Below, piece by piece: positions 17,398 through 26,283 of a stretch of 64,000 bases of DNA (within the stretch, counting starts at the first letter, position 1; each line of letters begins with the position of its first letter). The notes under the pieces are model-generated. The model made no database searches and was not told where the DNA came from. It saw only the letters and a program-made list of their open reading frames with translations. A program made the translations under genes and the position numbers. The stretch is from assembly GCF_035998675.1 (NCBI RefSeq), contig NZ_DASYHI010000014.1:165067-229066 (forward strand), in the 5' to 3' direction. The stretch comes from Telluribacter sp035998675 (GTDB taxonomy: Bacteria > Bacteroidota > Bacteroidia > Cytophagales > Spirosomataceae).

Positions 17398-17445
17398 AGA
17401 AAAGCAGGAAGGGGATCAAACCTGTAGTCCCCTTCCTGCTTTTCT
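17398..17445. terminator. Bidirectional terminator after the phosphatase
   Basis: An 18-bp stem (AGAAAAGCAGGAAGGGGA and its complement) with a 12-nt loop, followed by CCTTTTAAA on the plus strand. It serves the phosphatase and the converging NfeD gene. Confidence 0.88.
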
Positions 17446-17466
17446 CCTTTTAAACCTTTCTTCCCT

Positions 17467-17907
17467 TCAACAGGATTCTTCTACAATCAGCTTTATGCCA
17501 TCGGTCCGGCGGATGACCACCTTACTCCCGGCTATGATTGGAGCCTGGGTCGCGGAAAGGGCGATCCATTCGGCACCCCGATAAAAAATTCTTCCTTCAC
17601 CCGTAGCCGGTATATCCTTAATGACCATGGCAGTTTCGCCCGCGTATTCGTTATATTCCTGAGTATGGTGGCGGTTAGCGAGTATTCCCTTGGCTTTTTT
17701 ACGAAAGAATACCAGCGATAACACCGAGGTCAACGAAAATGCCAGCAACTGGGAGTCCAGGTCAGGGGCTATGCCTAAGGCTGCCAGCAAGGCGGTAAGT
17801 AAGGCTCCAATTGCAAAAAAAGCAAATACAAGCACTACACTGACCAGCTCCGCGGCTAACATCAATAGTCCGATGATGAGCCATATATGCGGAAGGGATA
17901 AATCCAT
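17467..17907 (-). CDS. NfeD-like membrane protein
   Basis: 146 residues: two or three hydrophobic segments in the first 70 residues, then a charged loop and a C-terminal OB-fold-like part (GETAMVIKDIPATGEGRIFY, then GSKVVIRRTDGIKLIVEE), the layout of short NfeD proteins. NfeD proteins are partners of SPFH proteins, and the SPFH gene lies directly upstream (63 bp) on the same strand. They probably act together in membrane microdomain organisation or membrane quality control. Confidence 0.9.
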   Translation of the reverse strand: MDLSLPHIWLIIGLLMLAAELVSVVLVFAFFAIGALLTALLAALGIAPDLDSQLLAFSLTSVLSLVFFRKKAKGILANRHHTQEYNEYAGETAMVIKDIPATGEGRIFYRGAEWIALSATQAPIIAGSKVVIRRTDGIKLIVEESC

Positions 17908-17970
17908 AATTATTCGGTTTAAAATCAGTACCTGAGGGAGTACACCTGGAATGGCTGAGAGTAGGGCTAA

Positions 17971-18882
17971 TTATTTAGGTCCTTCCGACTTTACCACACT
18001 CATGGCCGCCGCAATTATGGAGCCCATATCGGCAAAGTTAGCGGGAAGAATAAGGGTATTGTTGGTTTTGGCCAACTTGCCAAACTGGTCAACCAGGTTT
18101 TCGGCTACTCTTAGCTGTACGGCTTCCATACCGCCATCTCTTTGGATGGCATCGGCTACCAGCCGGATACTTTCGGCCGTTGCCTCGGCAACCGACAAAA
18201 TAGCCGAGGCTTCCCCCTGTGCTTCGTTGATGGCCCGGGCCCGTAACCCCTCCGACTCAAGTACTACTTTTTGCTTTTGGCCCTCGGCCACGTTAATAGC
18301 CGCCTGCTTTTCCCCGTCCGACTGCAGAATAACCGCCCGGCGCTCGCGCTCGGCCTGCATCTGCTTTTCCATGGCCATCAGTACACTCTGCGGGGGCGTA
18401 ATATTCTTAATTTCGTAGCGCAGTACTTTTACTCCCCATCCGGTAGCGGCTTCATCAATGGATTCCACCACGGCCCGGTTTATGGTCATACGCTCTTCAA
18501 ATGTTTTGTCCAGTGCCAGTTTTCCAATTTCACTCCGCATGGTAGTCTGGGCTAGCTGGGTTACCGCGAAGGTATAGTCAGAAATACCGTAGGCGGCTTT
18601 TTTGGGGTCAATGACCTGGATAAAAATAACGCCATCCATCCTGACCTGAACGTTGTCATTGGTAATACAAATTTGTTCAGGAATGTCAATGGCCGCTTCC
18701 TTGAGGGTGTACTTATAGGCTACCCGGTCAAAGAAAGGAATAATAAAATTGATACCCGGCTGAAGTACTGCATAGAATTTTCCCAGACGTTCGACGACGT
18801 AGGCCGTCTGCTGGGGTACTACTTTAACCGTCATCAGGACGGCCAGAATTACCAGCCCAAGAAGTATATACAAGGCAATCAT
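17971..18882 (-). CDS. SPFH/Band 7 protein (paraslipin/QmcA-like)
   Basis: 303 residues. One N-terminal membrane anchor (IALYILLGLVILAVLMTVKV) is followed by the SPFH domain: VPQQTAYVVERLGKFYAVLQ, INRAVVESIDEAATGWGVKV, LRYEIKNITPPQ, and a coiled region QMQAERERRAVILQSDGEKQ. This is the stomatin/paraslipin type, which forms large inner-membrane oligomers. The pairing with the following nfeD gene is the classic arrangement. The gene is probably the first of a two-gene operon. Confidence 0.93.
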   Translation of the reverse strand: MIALYILLGLVILAVLMTVKVVPQQTAYVVERLGKFYAVLQPGINFIIPFFDRVAYKYTLKEAAIDIPEQICITNDNVQVRMDGVIFIQVIDPKKAAYGISDYTFAVTQLAQTTMRSEIGKLALDKTFEERMTINRAVVESIDEAATGWGVKVLRYEIKNITPPQSVLMAMEKQMQAERERRAVILQSDGEKQAAINVAEGQKQKVVLESEGLRARAINEAQGEASAILSVAEATAESIRLVADAIQRDGGMEAVQLRVAENLVDQFGKLAKTNNTLILPANFADMGSIIAAAMSVVKSEGPK

Positions 18883-19021
18883 ACAGGAAGAGGGTTTTAG
18901 ATAAGGGACGAAAGTTGTACGAAAATAGCGAGGTGAAAGCTCGAATACAACTAATGTCGGATAAGCGTCCCTGGCATAGTGTCGTCGGTACGCTTTGGGG
19001 ATAAATGGTAAGCGGTAAAAG

Positions 19022-19055
19022 ACCGCAGCCGCTTCTGATCAGGAGCGGCTGCGGT
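19022..19055 (-). terminator. Terminator of the acyl-CoA dehydrogenase gene
   Basis: A 12-bp perfect stem (ACCGCAGCCGCT / AGCGGCTGCGGT) with a 10-nt loop; on the minus strand it is followed by CTTTTA. It begins 8 bp after the stop codon. Confidence 0.8.
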
Positions 19056-19062
19056 TGGTAGT

Positions 19063-20205
19063 TTAATCTTTCAGTATCTCCCGGGAAATAACCAGTTTCT
19101 GAATCTCACTGGTACCTTCCCCGATGGTACATAGCTTGCTGTCGCGGTAGAATTTCTCGGCCGGATAATCTTTAATAAAGCCGTAGCCTCCAAAAATCTG
19201 AACGGCCTCATTGGCTACCCGTACGGCGGTTTCGGAAGAATGGTACTTGGCCACTGAACTGGCCAGACTTACTTTTTCACCCCGGTCTTTGCGGTCGGCG
19301 GCATCAAAGGTTAGCATGGTCGAGGCCTGTATATCGGTATACATATCGGCCAGTTTGAAGGCAATACCCTGAAAGTGTGAAATAGGATGCCCGAACTGGT
19401 TACGCTCTTTGGAATAGGCCAGCGCCGCTTCGTAAGCGCCCTGGGCAGTACCTACTCCCAGGGCCGCGATGGAAATGCGCCCCCCGTCCAGGACTTTGAG
19501 CGACTGAATAAATCCATCACCTACTTCACCCAGCCGCTGGCTGTCGGGGATGCGGCAATCCTGAAAAATAAGCTCCGCGGTTTCGCAGGCCCGCATACCC
19601 AGTTTATCTTCCTTCTTCCCGGCCGAAAAGCCCGGGGTACCTCTTTCTATGATAAAAGCGGTGGCACCGTGTTTGTCACCGGGCTCACCCGTGCGGGTTA
19701 TGACTACGGCCACGTGGCCACTTTTACCGTGGGTAATGAAGTTCTTGGAGCCGTTAAGTACCCAATGGTCCCCATCACGCACCGCTACGGTACGCATATT
19801 ACCGGCGTCAGACCCCGTATTGGGCTCGGTAAGGCCCCAGGCCCCAATCCATTCGCCCGATGCCAGCCTGGGCAGGTACTTACTCTTCTGGTCTTCATTG
19901 CCAAACATAAGGATATGGTTGGTGCAAAGAGAATTATGGGCCGCCATGGAAAGACCAATGGAGGGGTCTACTTTGGAAATCTCAATAATGGCTGCTACGT
20001 ACTCGCGGTACCCCAGGCCGGCTCCGCCGTACTCGGTAGGTACCAGTACGCCCATCAGGCCCAGTTCGCCCAGTTTATGAAATATTTCTGCCGGAAAGTA
20101 CTGGCTGTCATCCCATTCGCGGATGTGAGGGCGGATGTACCTTTCGGAAAAGTCCCGAACCGTTTGCTCAATAAGCGTTTGGTTTTCGGCAATGTCAGTT
20201 GTCAT
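19063..20205 (-). CDS. Acyl-CoA dehydrogenase
   Basis: 380 residues, the usual length of the soluble FAD family. Signatures are GAWGLTEPNTGSDAGNM (FAD/substrate contact), GGRISIAALGVGTAQGAYEA, QIFGGYGFIKDYP, and the catalytic glutamate in LCTIGEGTSEIQKLVISR. The enzyme introduces the trans-2 double bond into acyl-CoA and passes electrons to ETF. The sequence looks closest to the short/branched-chain or butyryl-CoA dehydrogenase group, but chain length cannot be fixed from sequence alone. It is flanked by its own terminator and a divergent promoter region. Confidence 0.93.
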   Translation of the reverse strand: MTTDIAENQTLIEQTVRDFSERYIRPHIREWDDSQYFPAEIFHKLGELGLMGVLVPTEYGGAGLGYREYVAAIIEISKVDPSIGLSMAAHNSLCTNHILMFGNEDQKSKYLPRLASGEWIGAWGLTEPNTGSDAGNMRTVAVRDGDHWVLNGSKNFITHGKSGHVAVVITRTGEPGDKHGATAFIIERGTPGFSAGKKEDKLGMRACETAELIFQDCRIPDSQRLGEVGDGFIQSLKVLDGGRISIAALGVGTAQGAYEAALAYSKERNQFGHPISHFQGIAFKLADMYTDIQASTMLTFDAADRKDRGEKVSLASSVAKYHSSETAVRVANEAVQIFGGYGFIKDYPAEKFYRDSKLCTIGEGTSEIQKLVISREILKD

Positions 20206-20386
20206 AGAATGCGCTACTTTAGAATGTTGATGAGTAGTTGGAAATTACTAATTGAATCCTGACAATATAACGATTATAAGAACCTATTGTTAGTAAGCGG
20301 TATACAATAGTACGTAAGCGGAGCCCCGGGACCAGTTACAGGGCTGCGGGGGCGGTACCGTTTCCTAAGTATTGGGTGCAGGAGGC

Positions 20387-20415
20387 TTGTTATTATAAGA
20401 AATAAACTATTTTTG
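20387..20415 (+). promoter_or_regulatory. Consensus promoter of the UDP-xylose operon
   Basis: TTG at 20387-20389, 18-nt spacer, TATTTTTG at 20408-20415 (exact TAnnTTTG), 90 bp before the ugd ATG. The 300-bp gap to the acyl-CoA dehydrogenase shows nothing else. Confidence 0.6.
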
Positions 20416-20505
20416 AGCGGATTTAAAGAAACAATTGCCTGAATTTAGTTTAAGAAGAATCCATCTAAACTTATATCTCACACATAACAAACTAATCATT
20501 ACGAT

Positions 20506-21846
20506 ATGAAAATAGCAGTAGTAGGTACGGGCTACGTGGGCCTGGTGACGGGTACCTGTTTCGCCGAGACGGGAAACCAGGTATGTTGCGTCGACATTGA
20601 CGAAAACAAAGTCGCCCGCCTCAATGGGGGCAAAATACCCATCTACGAGCCGGGACTCGACGTACTCTTTGACCGCAACGTAGTCGAGGGCCGCCTGAAG
20701 TTCACCACCAACCTGGCCGAAGGTATCAAGGACGCCCAGGTTATCTTCCTGGCGCTGCCTACCCCTCCGGGCGAAGATGGCTCGGCCGACCTGAAGTACA
20801 TCCTGCAGGTAGCCCACGACCTGGGGCCCATCCTGGACCAATACGCTGTTATTGTCGATAAAAGTACCGTACCCGTGGGTACCGCCGAAAAAGTACGTGC
20901 GGCCATTGCCCAAAACGCCAAAGTGGACTTTGACGTCGTGTCCAATCCGGAGTTCCTGCGGGAGGGCGTAGCCGTGGAAGACTTCATGAAGCCCGACCGC
21001 GTGGTGGTAGGTACCACTTCCGAAAAGGCCCAGAAGGTTATGGAGAAGCTCTACGCGCCGCTGGTACGGCAGGGCAACCCGGTTATTTTTATGGACGAGC
21101 GCTCGGCCGAAATGAGCAAGTACGCCGCCAACTCCTTCCTGGCCATGAAGATTACCTTCATGAACGAGATTGCCAACCTGTGCGAGAAAGTAGGCGCCAA
21201 CGTTGACGACATCCGCCGCGGCATCGGTACCGACAGCCGCATTGGCAAGCGCTTCCTCTTTGCCGGCATCGGCTACGGCGGTAGCTGCTTTCCCAAGGAT
21301 GTACAGGCCCTGGCCAAAACCTCCCGGGACTATGACTATGACTTCCGCATCCTGAAATCGGTGATGGATGTCAATGAGGACCAGAAGAAAAAGCTGCTGC
21401 CGCTGGTGAAGGAGTACTTTGGCGGGGAACTGCGGGGCAAGACTATTGCGGTGTGGGGACTGGCTTTCAAGCCTTACACGGATGATATTCGGGAAGCACC
21501 GGCGCTGGAAAACATCAAGGCGCTGCTGGCGGCCGGAGCCAACGTAACGGCCTACGATCCCGAAGCCATGGAGAACGTAAAGCGTCAGCTGCCGGAAGTT
21601 ACCTACTGCCACACGCCCTACGCGGCCCTGGACGACGCCGACGCGCTGATGATTTTTACCGAGTGGCCGCAGTTTCGCACGCCGGACTTCGAGAAGATGA
21701 CGCGCCTGCTGAAGAACAAGGTGGTCTTTGACGGCCGCAACCTCTACGAGCTGGACATCATGCGCGAGCAGGGCTATACCTATTATTCTATAGGGAGAGA
21801 AGCTGTGAACCATACCGTGAGCCAGGTGGAGCCTAGCTTAGAATAA
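20506..21846 (+). CDS. ugd: UDP-glucose 6-dehydrogenase
   Basis: 446 residues. It oxidises UDP-glucose to UDP-glucuronate with two NAD+. The N-terminal Rossmann motif VVGTGYVGLVTGTCFAE and the catalytic Cys261 in GYGGSCFPKD are intact, as are KSTVPVGT, NPEFLREG and the C-terminal GLAFKPYTDDIREAP. A UDP-glucuronate decarboxylase follows 32 bp downstream on the same strand, so the two form an operon giving UDP-xylose for polysaccharide or glycan synthesis. A long antisense frame covers the gene but has no protein character. Confidence 0.96.
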   Translation: MKIAVVGTGYVGLVTGTCFAETGNQVCCVDIDENKVARLNGGKIPIYEPGLDVLFDRNVVEGRLKFTTNLAEGIKDAQVIFLALPTPPGEDGSADLKYILQVAHDLGPILDQYAVIVDKSTVPVGTAEKVRAAIAQNAKVDFDVVSNPEFLREGVAVEDFMKPDRVVVGTTSEKAQKVMEKLYAPLVRQGNPVIFMDERSAEMSKYAANSFLAMKITFMNEIANLCEKVGANVDDIRRGIGTDSRIGKRFLFAGIGYGGSCFPKDVQALAKTSRDYDYDFRILKSVMDVNEDQKKKLLPLVKEYFGGELRGKTIAVWGLAFKPYTDDIREAPALENIKALLAAGANVTAYDPEAMENVKRQLPEVTYCHTPYAALDDADALMIFTEWPQFRTPDFEKMTRLLKNKVVFDGRNLYELDIMREQGYTYYSIGREAVNHTVSQVEPSLE

Positions 21847-21878
21847 TTGTACCTTTTTTACTACCTATACCTTTATAC

Positions 21879-22868
21879 ATGAAACGCGTACTTATAACCG
21901 GAGCGGCAGGATTTCTGGGATCACACCTGTGTGATCGCTTCATCAGGGAAGGTCACCACGTGATCGGCATGGATAACCTCATAACCGGGGACATGCGCAA
22001 CATTGAGCACCTGATGCCGAATCCGCACTTCGAGTTTTATCACCACGATGTTACCAAGTTTGTACACGTACCCGGCGACCTGCACTATATCCTGCATTTT
22101 GCCTCACCAGCCAGCCCGATCGACTACCTTAAGATTCCGATCCAGACCTTGAAAGTAGGCGCTATGGGTACCCATAACCTGCTGGGGCTGGCCCGGGCCA
22201 AGGGTGCCAGATTTATCATTGCCTCCACCTCGGAAGTATACGGCGACCCGCTGGTGCATCCGCAGACCGAAGACTACTGGGGCCACGTAAACCCCATTGG
22301 GCCGCGTGGCTGCTACGACGAAGCCAAGCGCTACCAGGAAGCCATTACCATGGCTTACCACCGCTACCACGGTCTGGAAACCCGCATAGTCCGGATATTC
22401 AATACGTACGGTCCGCGCATGCGCCTGAACGACGGCCGGGTTCTGCCGGCTTTCATTGGGCAGGCCCTGCGGGGTGAAGACCTGACGGTATTCGGTGATG
22501 GCTCCCAGACCCGTTCGTTTTGCTACGTCGACGACCTGGTGGAAGGTATTCACCGGTTGCTCCTGAGCGATTACCCGTATCCGGTCAACATTGGTAATCC
22601 GGCTGAAATTACCATTGGAGAGTTTGCCGAGGAAATTATTAAAATAACGGGTACCAGTCAGAAGGTGATTTACAAGCCCCTGCCCCAGGACGACCCCAAG
22701 CAGCGCCAGCCGGACATTACAAAAGCCAGGGAGATACTGGAATGGGAACCTAAGGTACTTCGCGAGGAAGGACTGCGTATTACCCTGGACTATTTCAAAA
22801 ATCTGCCGGAAGAACGGCTCTACGAAGAATCGGGGCACCGGGTTTTTGAAGAGTTCAAAAAAGACTAA
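21879..22868 (+). CDS. UDP-glucuronate decarboxylase (UXS type)
   Basis: 329 residues of the extended short-chain dehydrogenase family. It has VLITGAAGFLGSHLCDRFI, HFASPASPIDYLKIPIQTL, STSEVYGDPLVHPQ, and GPRGCYDEAKRYQEA with Tyr146/Lys150, the motif that separates UDP-xylose synthases from other epimerases. It converts UDP-glucuronate, the product of the preceding gene, to UDP-xylose. A terminator 17 bp downstream closes the two-gene operon. Confidence 0.93.
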   Translation: MKRVLITGAAGFLGSHLCDRFIREGHHVIGMDNLITGDMRNIEHLMPNPHFEFYHHDVTKFVHVPGDLHYILHFASPASPIDYLKIPIQTLKVGAMGTHNLLGLARAKGARFIIASTSEVYGDPLVHPQTEDYWGHVNPIGPRGCYDEAKRYQEAITMAYHRYHGLETRIVRIFNTYGPRMRLNDGRVLPAFIGQALRGEDLTVFGDGSQTRSFCYVDDLVEGIHRLLLSDYPYPVNIGNPAEITIGEFAEEIIKITGTSQKVIYKPLPQDDPKQRQPDITKAREILEWEPKVLREEGLRITLDYFKNLPEERLYEESGHRVFEEFKKD

Positions 22869-22884
22869 TATTACCTCATGTTTT

Positions 22885-22924
22885 AAACCAAAAAAGTCTC
22901 CCTACAAGGAGACTTTTTTGGTTT
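22885..22924 (+). terminator. Terminator of the ugd-uxs operon
   Basis: A 17-bp perfect stem (AAACCAAAAAAGTCTCC and its complement) with a 6-nt loop; T-runs occur within the 3' arm. Confidence 0.88.
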
Positions 22925-23149
22925 GAAAATTTTGGAATGGCATCTTCAGGCGTAGAATACTTTTCGCACTAACAGTGTGGATAACAAGGGACACTAGTAG
23001 AGTATACAGGCTAATTAAGCGAAAATTGACGAGTAGGAACGACTTTTGTGCTTCTTTATAGCGAGCTTTGATTGGTGATAATGAACGTATTAATATAAAT
23101 GTTGAATTTCAAAGCTCTTTATTAATGTCGAACTAAAACATGAAAAATT

Positions 23150-23758
23150 ATGAAAGAGTTAAAGAAAGTGTTTATTGTAGTACTAGCCTTTATAACGACG
23201 CCGCTATTAGCGCAGAACTATACCGTTACATCTGATAAAGATTTGTCAGCCCCTTTTGACAAATATAAAACTTACGCATGGGCCAAGAGTATTAATTCAG
23301 CTAAAAGTCTGGCGTATGCAGTAAATGATGCAATACTTAAGACAGCTATCCGGGATGCCGTTGCTCATGAAATGGCTGCCCGTGAATTTAAAATGAAACA
23401 GCAAAATCCTGATATACTGGTTAATTTCCGCGTATTTGATAAGCCTGTAGAAATGACTGGTTACGAAGGATATTTCCGTGATGCTGAATACTGGGGTACT
23501 GACGAAGTCCGGAATAACAATTTAGGTCTAATACCACGAGCAAGTACTACCGGTACAAATGATCGGGGAACTGAATATTATTTTGACAAAGGTACTATTT
23601 TAGTACAGTTAGTAGACGCTAAAAAAGGAGTAGTAGTATGGCAAGGATATGCCAGCGGATTGACAGACGGTAACGTATTTGATAAAAATACGGAGCATGT
23701 TGCCAAAGCTATTAATCTGGTTTTTGAAGAACTAGATTTAGTATTGAACGAAAAGTAA
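23150..23758 (+). CDS. DUF4136 secreted protein
   Basis: 202 residues with a signal peptide ending near LLAQ. The DUF4136 features are present: an early DLSAPFDKYKTYAWAK, the conserved AIRDAVAHEMAAREFK, NPDILVNFRVFDKP, and DAKKGVVVWQGYASGL near the end. Such proteins are periplasmic or membrane-associated and of unknown function. It has its own terminator and stands alone; the 281 bp before it show no other gene. Confidence 0.87.
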   Translation: MKELKKVFIVVLAFITTPLLAQNYTVTSDKDLSAPFDKYKTYAWAKSINSAKSLAYAVNDAILKTAIRDAVAHEMAAREFKMKQQNPDILVNFRVFDKPVEMTGYEGYFRDAEYWGTDEVRNNNLGLIPRASTTGTNDRGTEYYFDKGTILVQLVDAKKGVVVWQGYASGLTDGNVFDKNTEHVAKAINLVFEELDLVLNEK

Positions 23759-23794
23759 AAGTCTTGACTATAAGAACAATATAGCTATGAAAAT

Positions 23795-23828
23795 AAAGAA
23801 GGCTCTTCCCAACGGGAGAGTCTTCTTT
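23795..23828. terminator. Bidirectional terminator between DUF4136 gene and frr
   Basis: Near-perfect stem of 15-16 bp (AAAGAAGGCTCTTCCC against GGGAGAGTCTTCTTT, with one extra base in the left arm) around an AAC loop, with T-rich 3' side in both directions. Confidence 0.75.
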
Positions 23829-23855
23829 ATGTATATTGTAAAATGTGGCAGCTAC

Positions 23856-24416
23856 CTATACCTCCATAATATCTTTTTCTTTGGCCACAAATACCTGGTC
23901 AACTTTGGTAATATAGCTGTCGGTAATTTTTTGCACCCGTTCTTCACCAACTTTTACCTCATCTTCCGATACGCCTTCTTTGGTTAGTTTACGAATAGAG
24001 TTATTGGCATCCTGCCGGATATTCCGGATATTAATCTTGGCGGTTTCTACTTCCTGCTTGGCCCGCTTTACCAGGGCCAGACGGCGCTCCTCGGTCAGGG
24101 GAGGAATATTTATACGGATTAGCTCACCATCGTTGGAGGGAGAAAAACCCAGATTGCTGTTCCGGATTGCCTTGTTAATTTCTCCAATCATGTGCTTCTC
24201 AAAAGGCTTTATGGCAATGGTACGGGCATCGGGGGTGTTGACGGTGGCAACCGTATGTAGTGGAGACATAGTACCATAGTACTCTACCTGAATACCATCC
24301 AGCATTTGGGGAGTGGCCTTTCCGGCGCGAATCTTTGAAAGTTCAATGTTCAGGTGCTTTATTGCTCCTTCCATCGTGTCCCTGGCGTCTTCCAGGTACA
24401 ATTCTATTTCTTCCAT
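23856..24416 (-). CDS. frr: Ribosome recycling factor
   Basis: 186 residues, the standard length. RRF splits post-termination ribosomes with EF-G. Family motifs include the internal KIRAGKATPQMLDGIQVEYY, SPLHTVATVNTPDARTIAI, IRINIPPLTEERR and NIRNIRQDANNSIRKL. In Bacteroidota frr normally follows pyrH directly; here two unrelated genes separate them, leaving only 8 bp between the stop of the inserted nuclease-like gene and the frr ATG, so frr may depend on transcription through the cassette. Confidence 0.96.
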   Translation of the reverse strand: MEEIELYLEDARDTMEGAIKHLNIELSKIRAGKATPQMLDGIQVEYYGTMSPLHTVATVNTPDARTIAIKPFEKHMIGEINKAIRNSNLGFSPSNDGELIRINIPPLTEERRLALVKRAKQEVETAKINIRNIRQDANNSIRKLTKEGVSEDEVKVGEERVQKITDSYITKVDQVFVAKEKDIMEV

Positions 24417-24424
24417 GAGTTTGG

Positions 24425-24907
24425 TTAAATTTGTTCAATTAACTTCTGACTCCCAATAAGCACTAAATCTTTCACAGCTTTTATGTTGAGAGGATACTTT
24501 CCACGCAGAAATCGTATTAATTCCTCTTTCTCTTGCTGCTGCGTTGCTTTTATAACTTTAGACTGAACTATTCGGCAGCAAAATGAGAAAGTCAATAATT
24601 TTGAATTTAACTCTAAAATTGTTGACTTTATTTGAATTATCGCATCTTTTAGATTTTGTCCCTTTAACTCGATAAAAAACGCCTTCTTATAACTACAATC
24701 TAAAAGAAGATAATCGCATTTTTTTATTTTATCCTGTTCTTTTATTAAACAATCATCAACTTTTATTCTAATTAGATAGTGATGAGATACGTTTTCTATT
24801 CTATATTCAGATTTTGACCTTTTATCTTTAAAAACAATAAATTTAGCTTTATTGTCACAGTACTCTGTGCATTCAATATGACCAAATGGATTATAGTATT
24901 TACTCAT
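24425..24907 (-). CDS. Small PD-(D/E)XK-like protein, partner of the AAA ATPase
   Basis: 160 residues, not recognised as a named family. The centre reads CDYLLLD (Asp65) and, after a short turn, AFFIELKGQN (Glu80, Lys82), spaced like the D...E-x-K core of PD-(D/E)XK nucleases; the following DAIIQIKST helix also fits. The ATPase gene upstream overlaps by four bases (ATGA, 24904-24907), so the two are translationally coupled. Base composition is strongly AT-rich, with codon use unlike frr and pyrH on either side. I infer a nuclease effector of a two-gene defence-type module; activity is unproven, and a structural or non-catalytic role is possible. Confidence 0.7.
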   Translation of the reverse strand: MSKYYNPFGHIECTEYCDNKAKFIVFKDKRSKSEYRIENVSHHYLIRIKVDDCLIKEQDKIKKCDYLLLDCSYKKAFFIELKGQNLKDAIIQIKSTILELNSKLLTFSFCCRIVQSKVIKATQQQEKEELIRFLRGKYPLNIKAVKDLVLIGSQKLIEQI

Positions 24908-26247
24908 TCGTCATATTGTATTTCGAGTAAATCATCAAAACTATTCATAATATCATTTGAAACTTGATCAAGTAAATCATGACTAATTAAATTTGTTTCC
25001 TGATCTAATATCTCTATAATTTTCCCTTCATCCAAATAGCCTACAAACAAACGTTTTGAGTTAACCCAGAGCAATGAATCAACTATATTACTTACTCTTT
25101 CCCTATAAATTTGACCCACATCGTGAGCTTTTAAAAGATTATTTAAAGCTGCAAGTACATACGGGCTGTGGGTAGTTATTATAGTTTGACTGTGCTTTGA
25201 ATTTGCCAATATGGTAATTAAATAGGTAATATCACGTTGTGCTTCTGGAAAAAGGTGGGCTTCCGGTTCCTCAATAATGGTATTGTAACTACTGCCTTCG
25301 CTACTTCGTGATTCTGTTAATAAGTAATTTAGAGTATTTATAAGCCAGCTTGCTTCCTGTTGGCCGGAAGAGGTATATTTTAATGGAATTGCGTATCCAA
25401 AGCCATTACTGTAATGTACTATTTCATCCCCTCCATTTCCAACCTGAAAGTCTCCCCGCATTATTTGGCGAGAAACTTTATTAGATAACAAAAAAACGTC
25501 TGAATCATTAGTAGATGAATTTATCTTTGCAGTCATTCCAAACAACTTAGAGTAGTTTGGAGATGCTAAGAAATTTCTTCTTATTGTATTAGTTAATTTA
25601 ATAAATTCTGTATTGAAATAATCTAAACTATTACTTTCAACTAATGAAACAGAATTAGAAAGTAAAGGTAAAATGGATCTTCCAGCCGGAATAAATGTAT
25701 TAACTAGTTTTAAATCATTCTTTATAAAATTTCTTCTGGCCTGCTCTAATATTAAATTATCAATTAGCTTAGCTATCACCTCGATCGATAAATTTCTATC
25801 TTTACTTGAATTTTTTTTATTTTTATAAAAAGTGTTTAAAGTTTCTTCAATGTATTCTACATCCTCCTTAAAACCATTGCTAATAGTTATATCATCCTGA
25901 AATTGCTCAATAAGATTTAATACATTAATATCTATTCTATATTCTACTCCATACATAAAACTAATTTTCCCATTTCTAAATGTTGGAAAAATAGAAGTAA
26001 ACAATTTTCGTATATCATTTTTTAATAAATCTACTAAATTTGAATCGCCATCAAACAAGAAATAATTCAAGGCAAAAGTAGGAATAGTAGTTTGCCTGTA
26101 AGTTTTGTTAATTTCTGAAAAAAAATATATTAATTTAGCTAACGTACTTTTACCAGAAGCCTGTGGCCCAATAAAAACCATGTAATCCTTGATTTCCAAG
26201 CTTACCTTCTGTAGTGGGCCGAAGTCTTCTATTTCAATACGCTGCAT
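24904..26247 (-). CDS. OLD/ABC-type AAA ATPase of a probable defence module
   Basis: 447 residues. N-terminal RIEIEDFGPLQKVSLEI leads to Walker A GPQASGKST (27-35). The C-terminal half carries an ABC-like signature YTSSGQQEASW (291-301), Walker B NTIIEEPEAHLFPEAQ (322-337) and the TTHSPYVLAAL switch (358-368). This is the AAA_15/AAA_21 layout of OLD, GajA, PtuA and similar defence ATPases. No TOPRIM or HNH domain follows, so the nuclease function appears to be supplied by the overlapping downstream gene. AT-rich and inserted between pyrH and frr; start 36 bp after the pyrH stop. Confidence 0.87.
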   Translation of the reverse strand: MQRIEIEDFGPLQKVSLEIKDYMVFIGPQASGKSTLAKLIYFFSEINKTYRQTTIPTFALNYFLFDGDSNLVDLLKNDIRKLFTSIFPTFRNGKISFMYGVEYRIDINVLNLIEQFQDDITISNGFKEDVEYIEETLNTFYKNKKNSSKDRNLSIEVIAKLIDNLILEQARRNFIKNDLKLVNTFIPAGRSILPLLSNSVSLVESNSLDYFNTEFIKLTNTIRRNFLASPNYSKLFGMTAKINSSTNDSDVFLLSNKVSRQIMRGDFQVGNGGDEIVHYSNGFGYAIPLKYTSSGQQEASWLINTLNYLLTESRSSEGSSYNTIIEEPEAHLFPEAQRDITYLITILANSKHSQTIITTHSPYVLAALNNLLKAHDVGQIYRERVSNIVDSLLWVNSKRLFVGYLDEGKIIEILDQETNLISHDLLDQVSNDIMNSFDDLLEIQYDE

Positions 26248-26283
26248 AAAAAGACTATTTTTTCAACATCCCAAATCTAAAAA

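Noticed and set aside
19387..20262. Plus-strand frame opposite the acyl-CoA dehydrogenase
   Set aside because: Shadow of a full-length enzyme gene, no motifs.
20407..21813. Long minus-strand frame opposite ugd (468 codons)
   Set aside because: It lies antisense to a complete UDP-glucose dehydrogenase and has a composition typical of a complement frame (many H, V, Q, G runs) without motifs.
24425..26247. Calling the pyrH-frr pair a known Gabija or Septu system
   Set aside because: The ATPase lacks a TOPRIM domain, there is no UvrD-like helicase, and the partner has no HNH motif.
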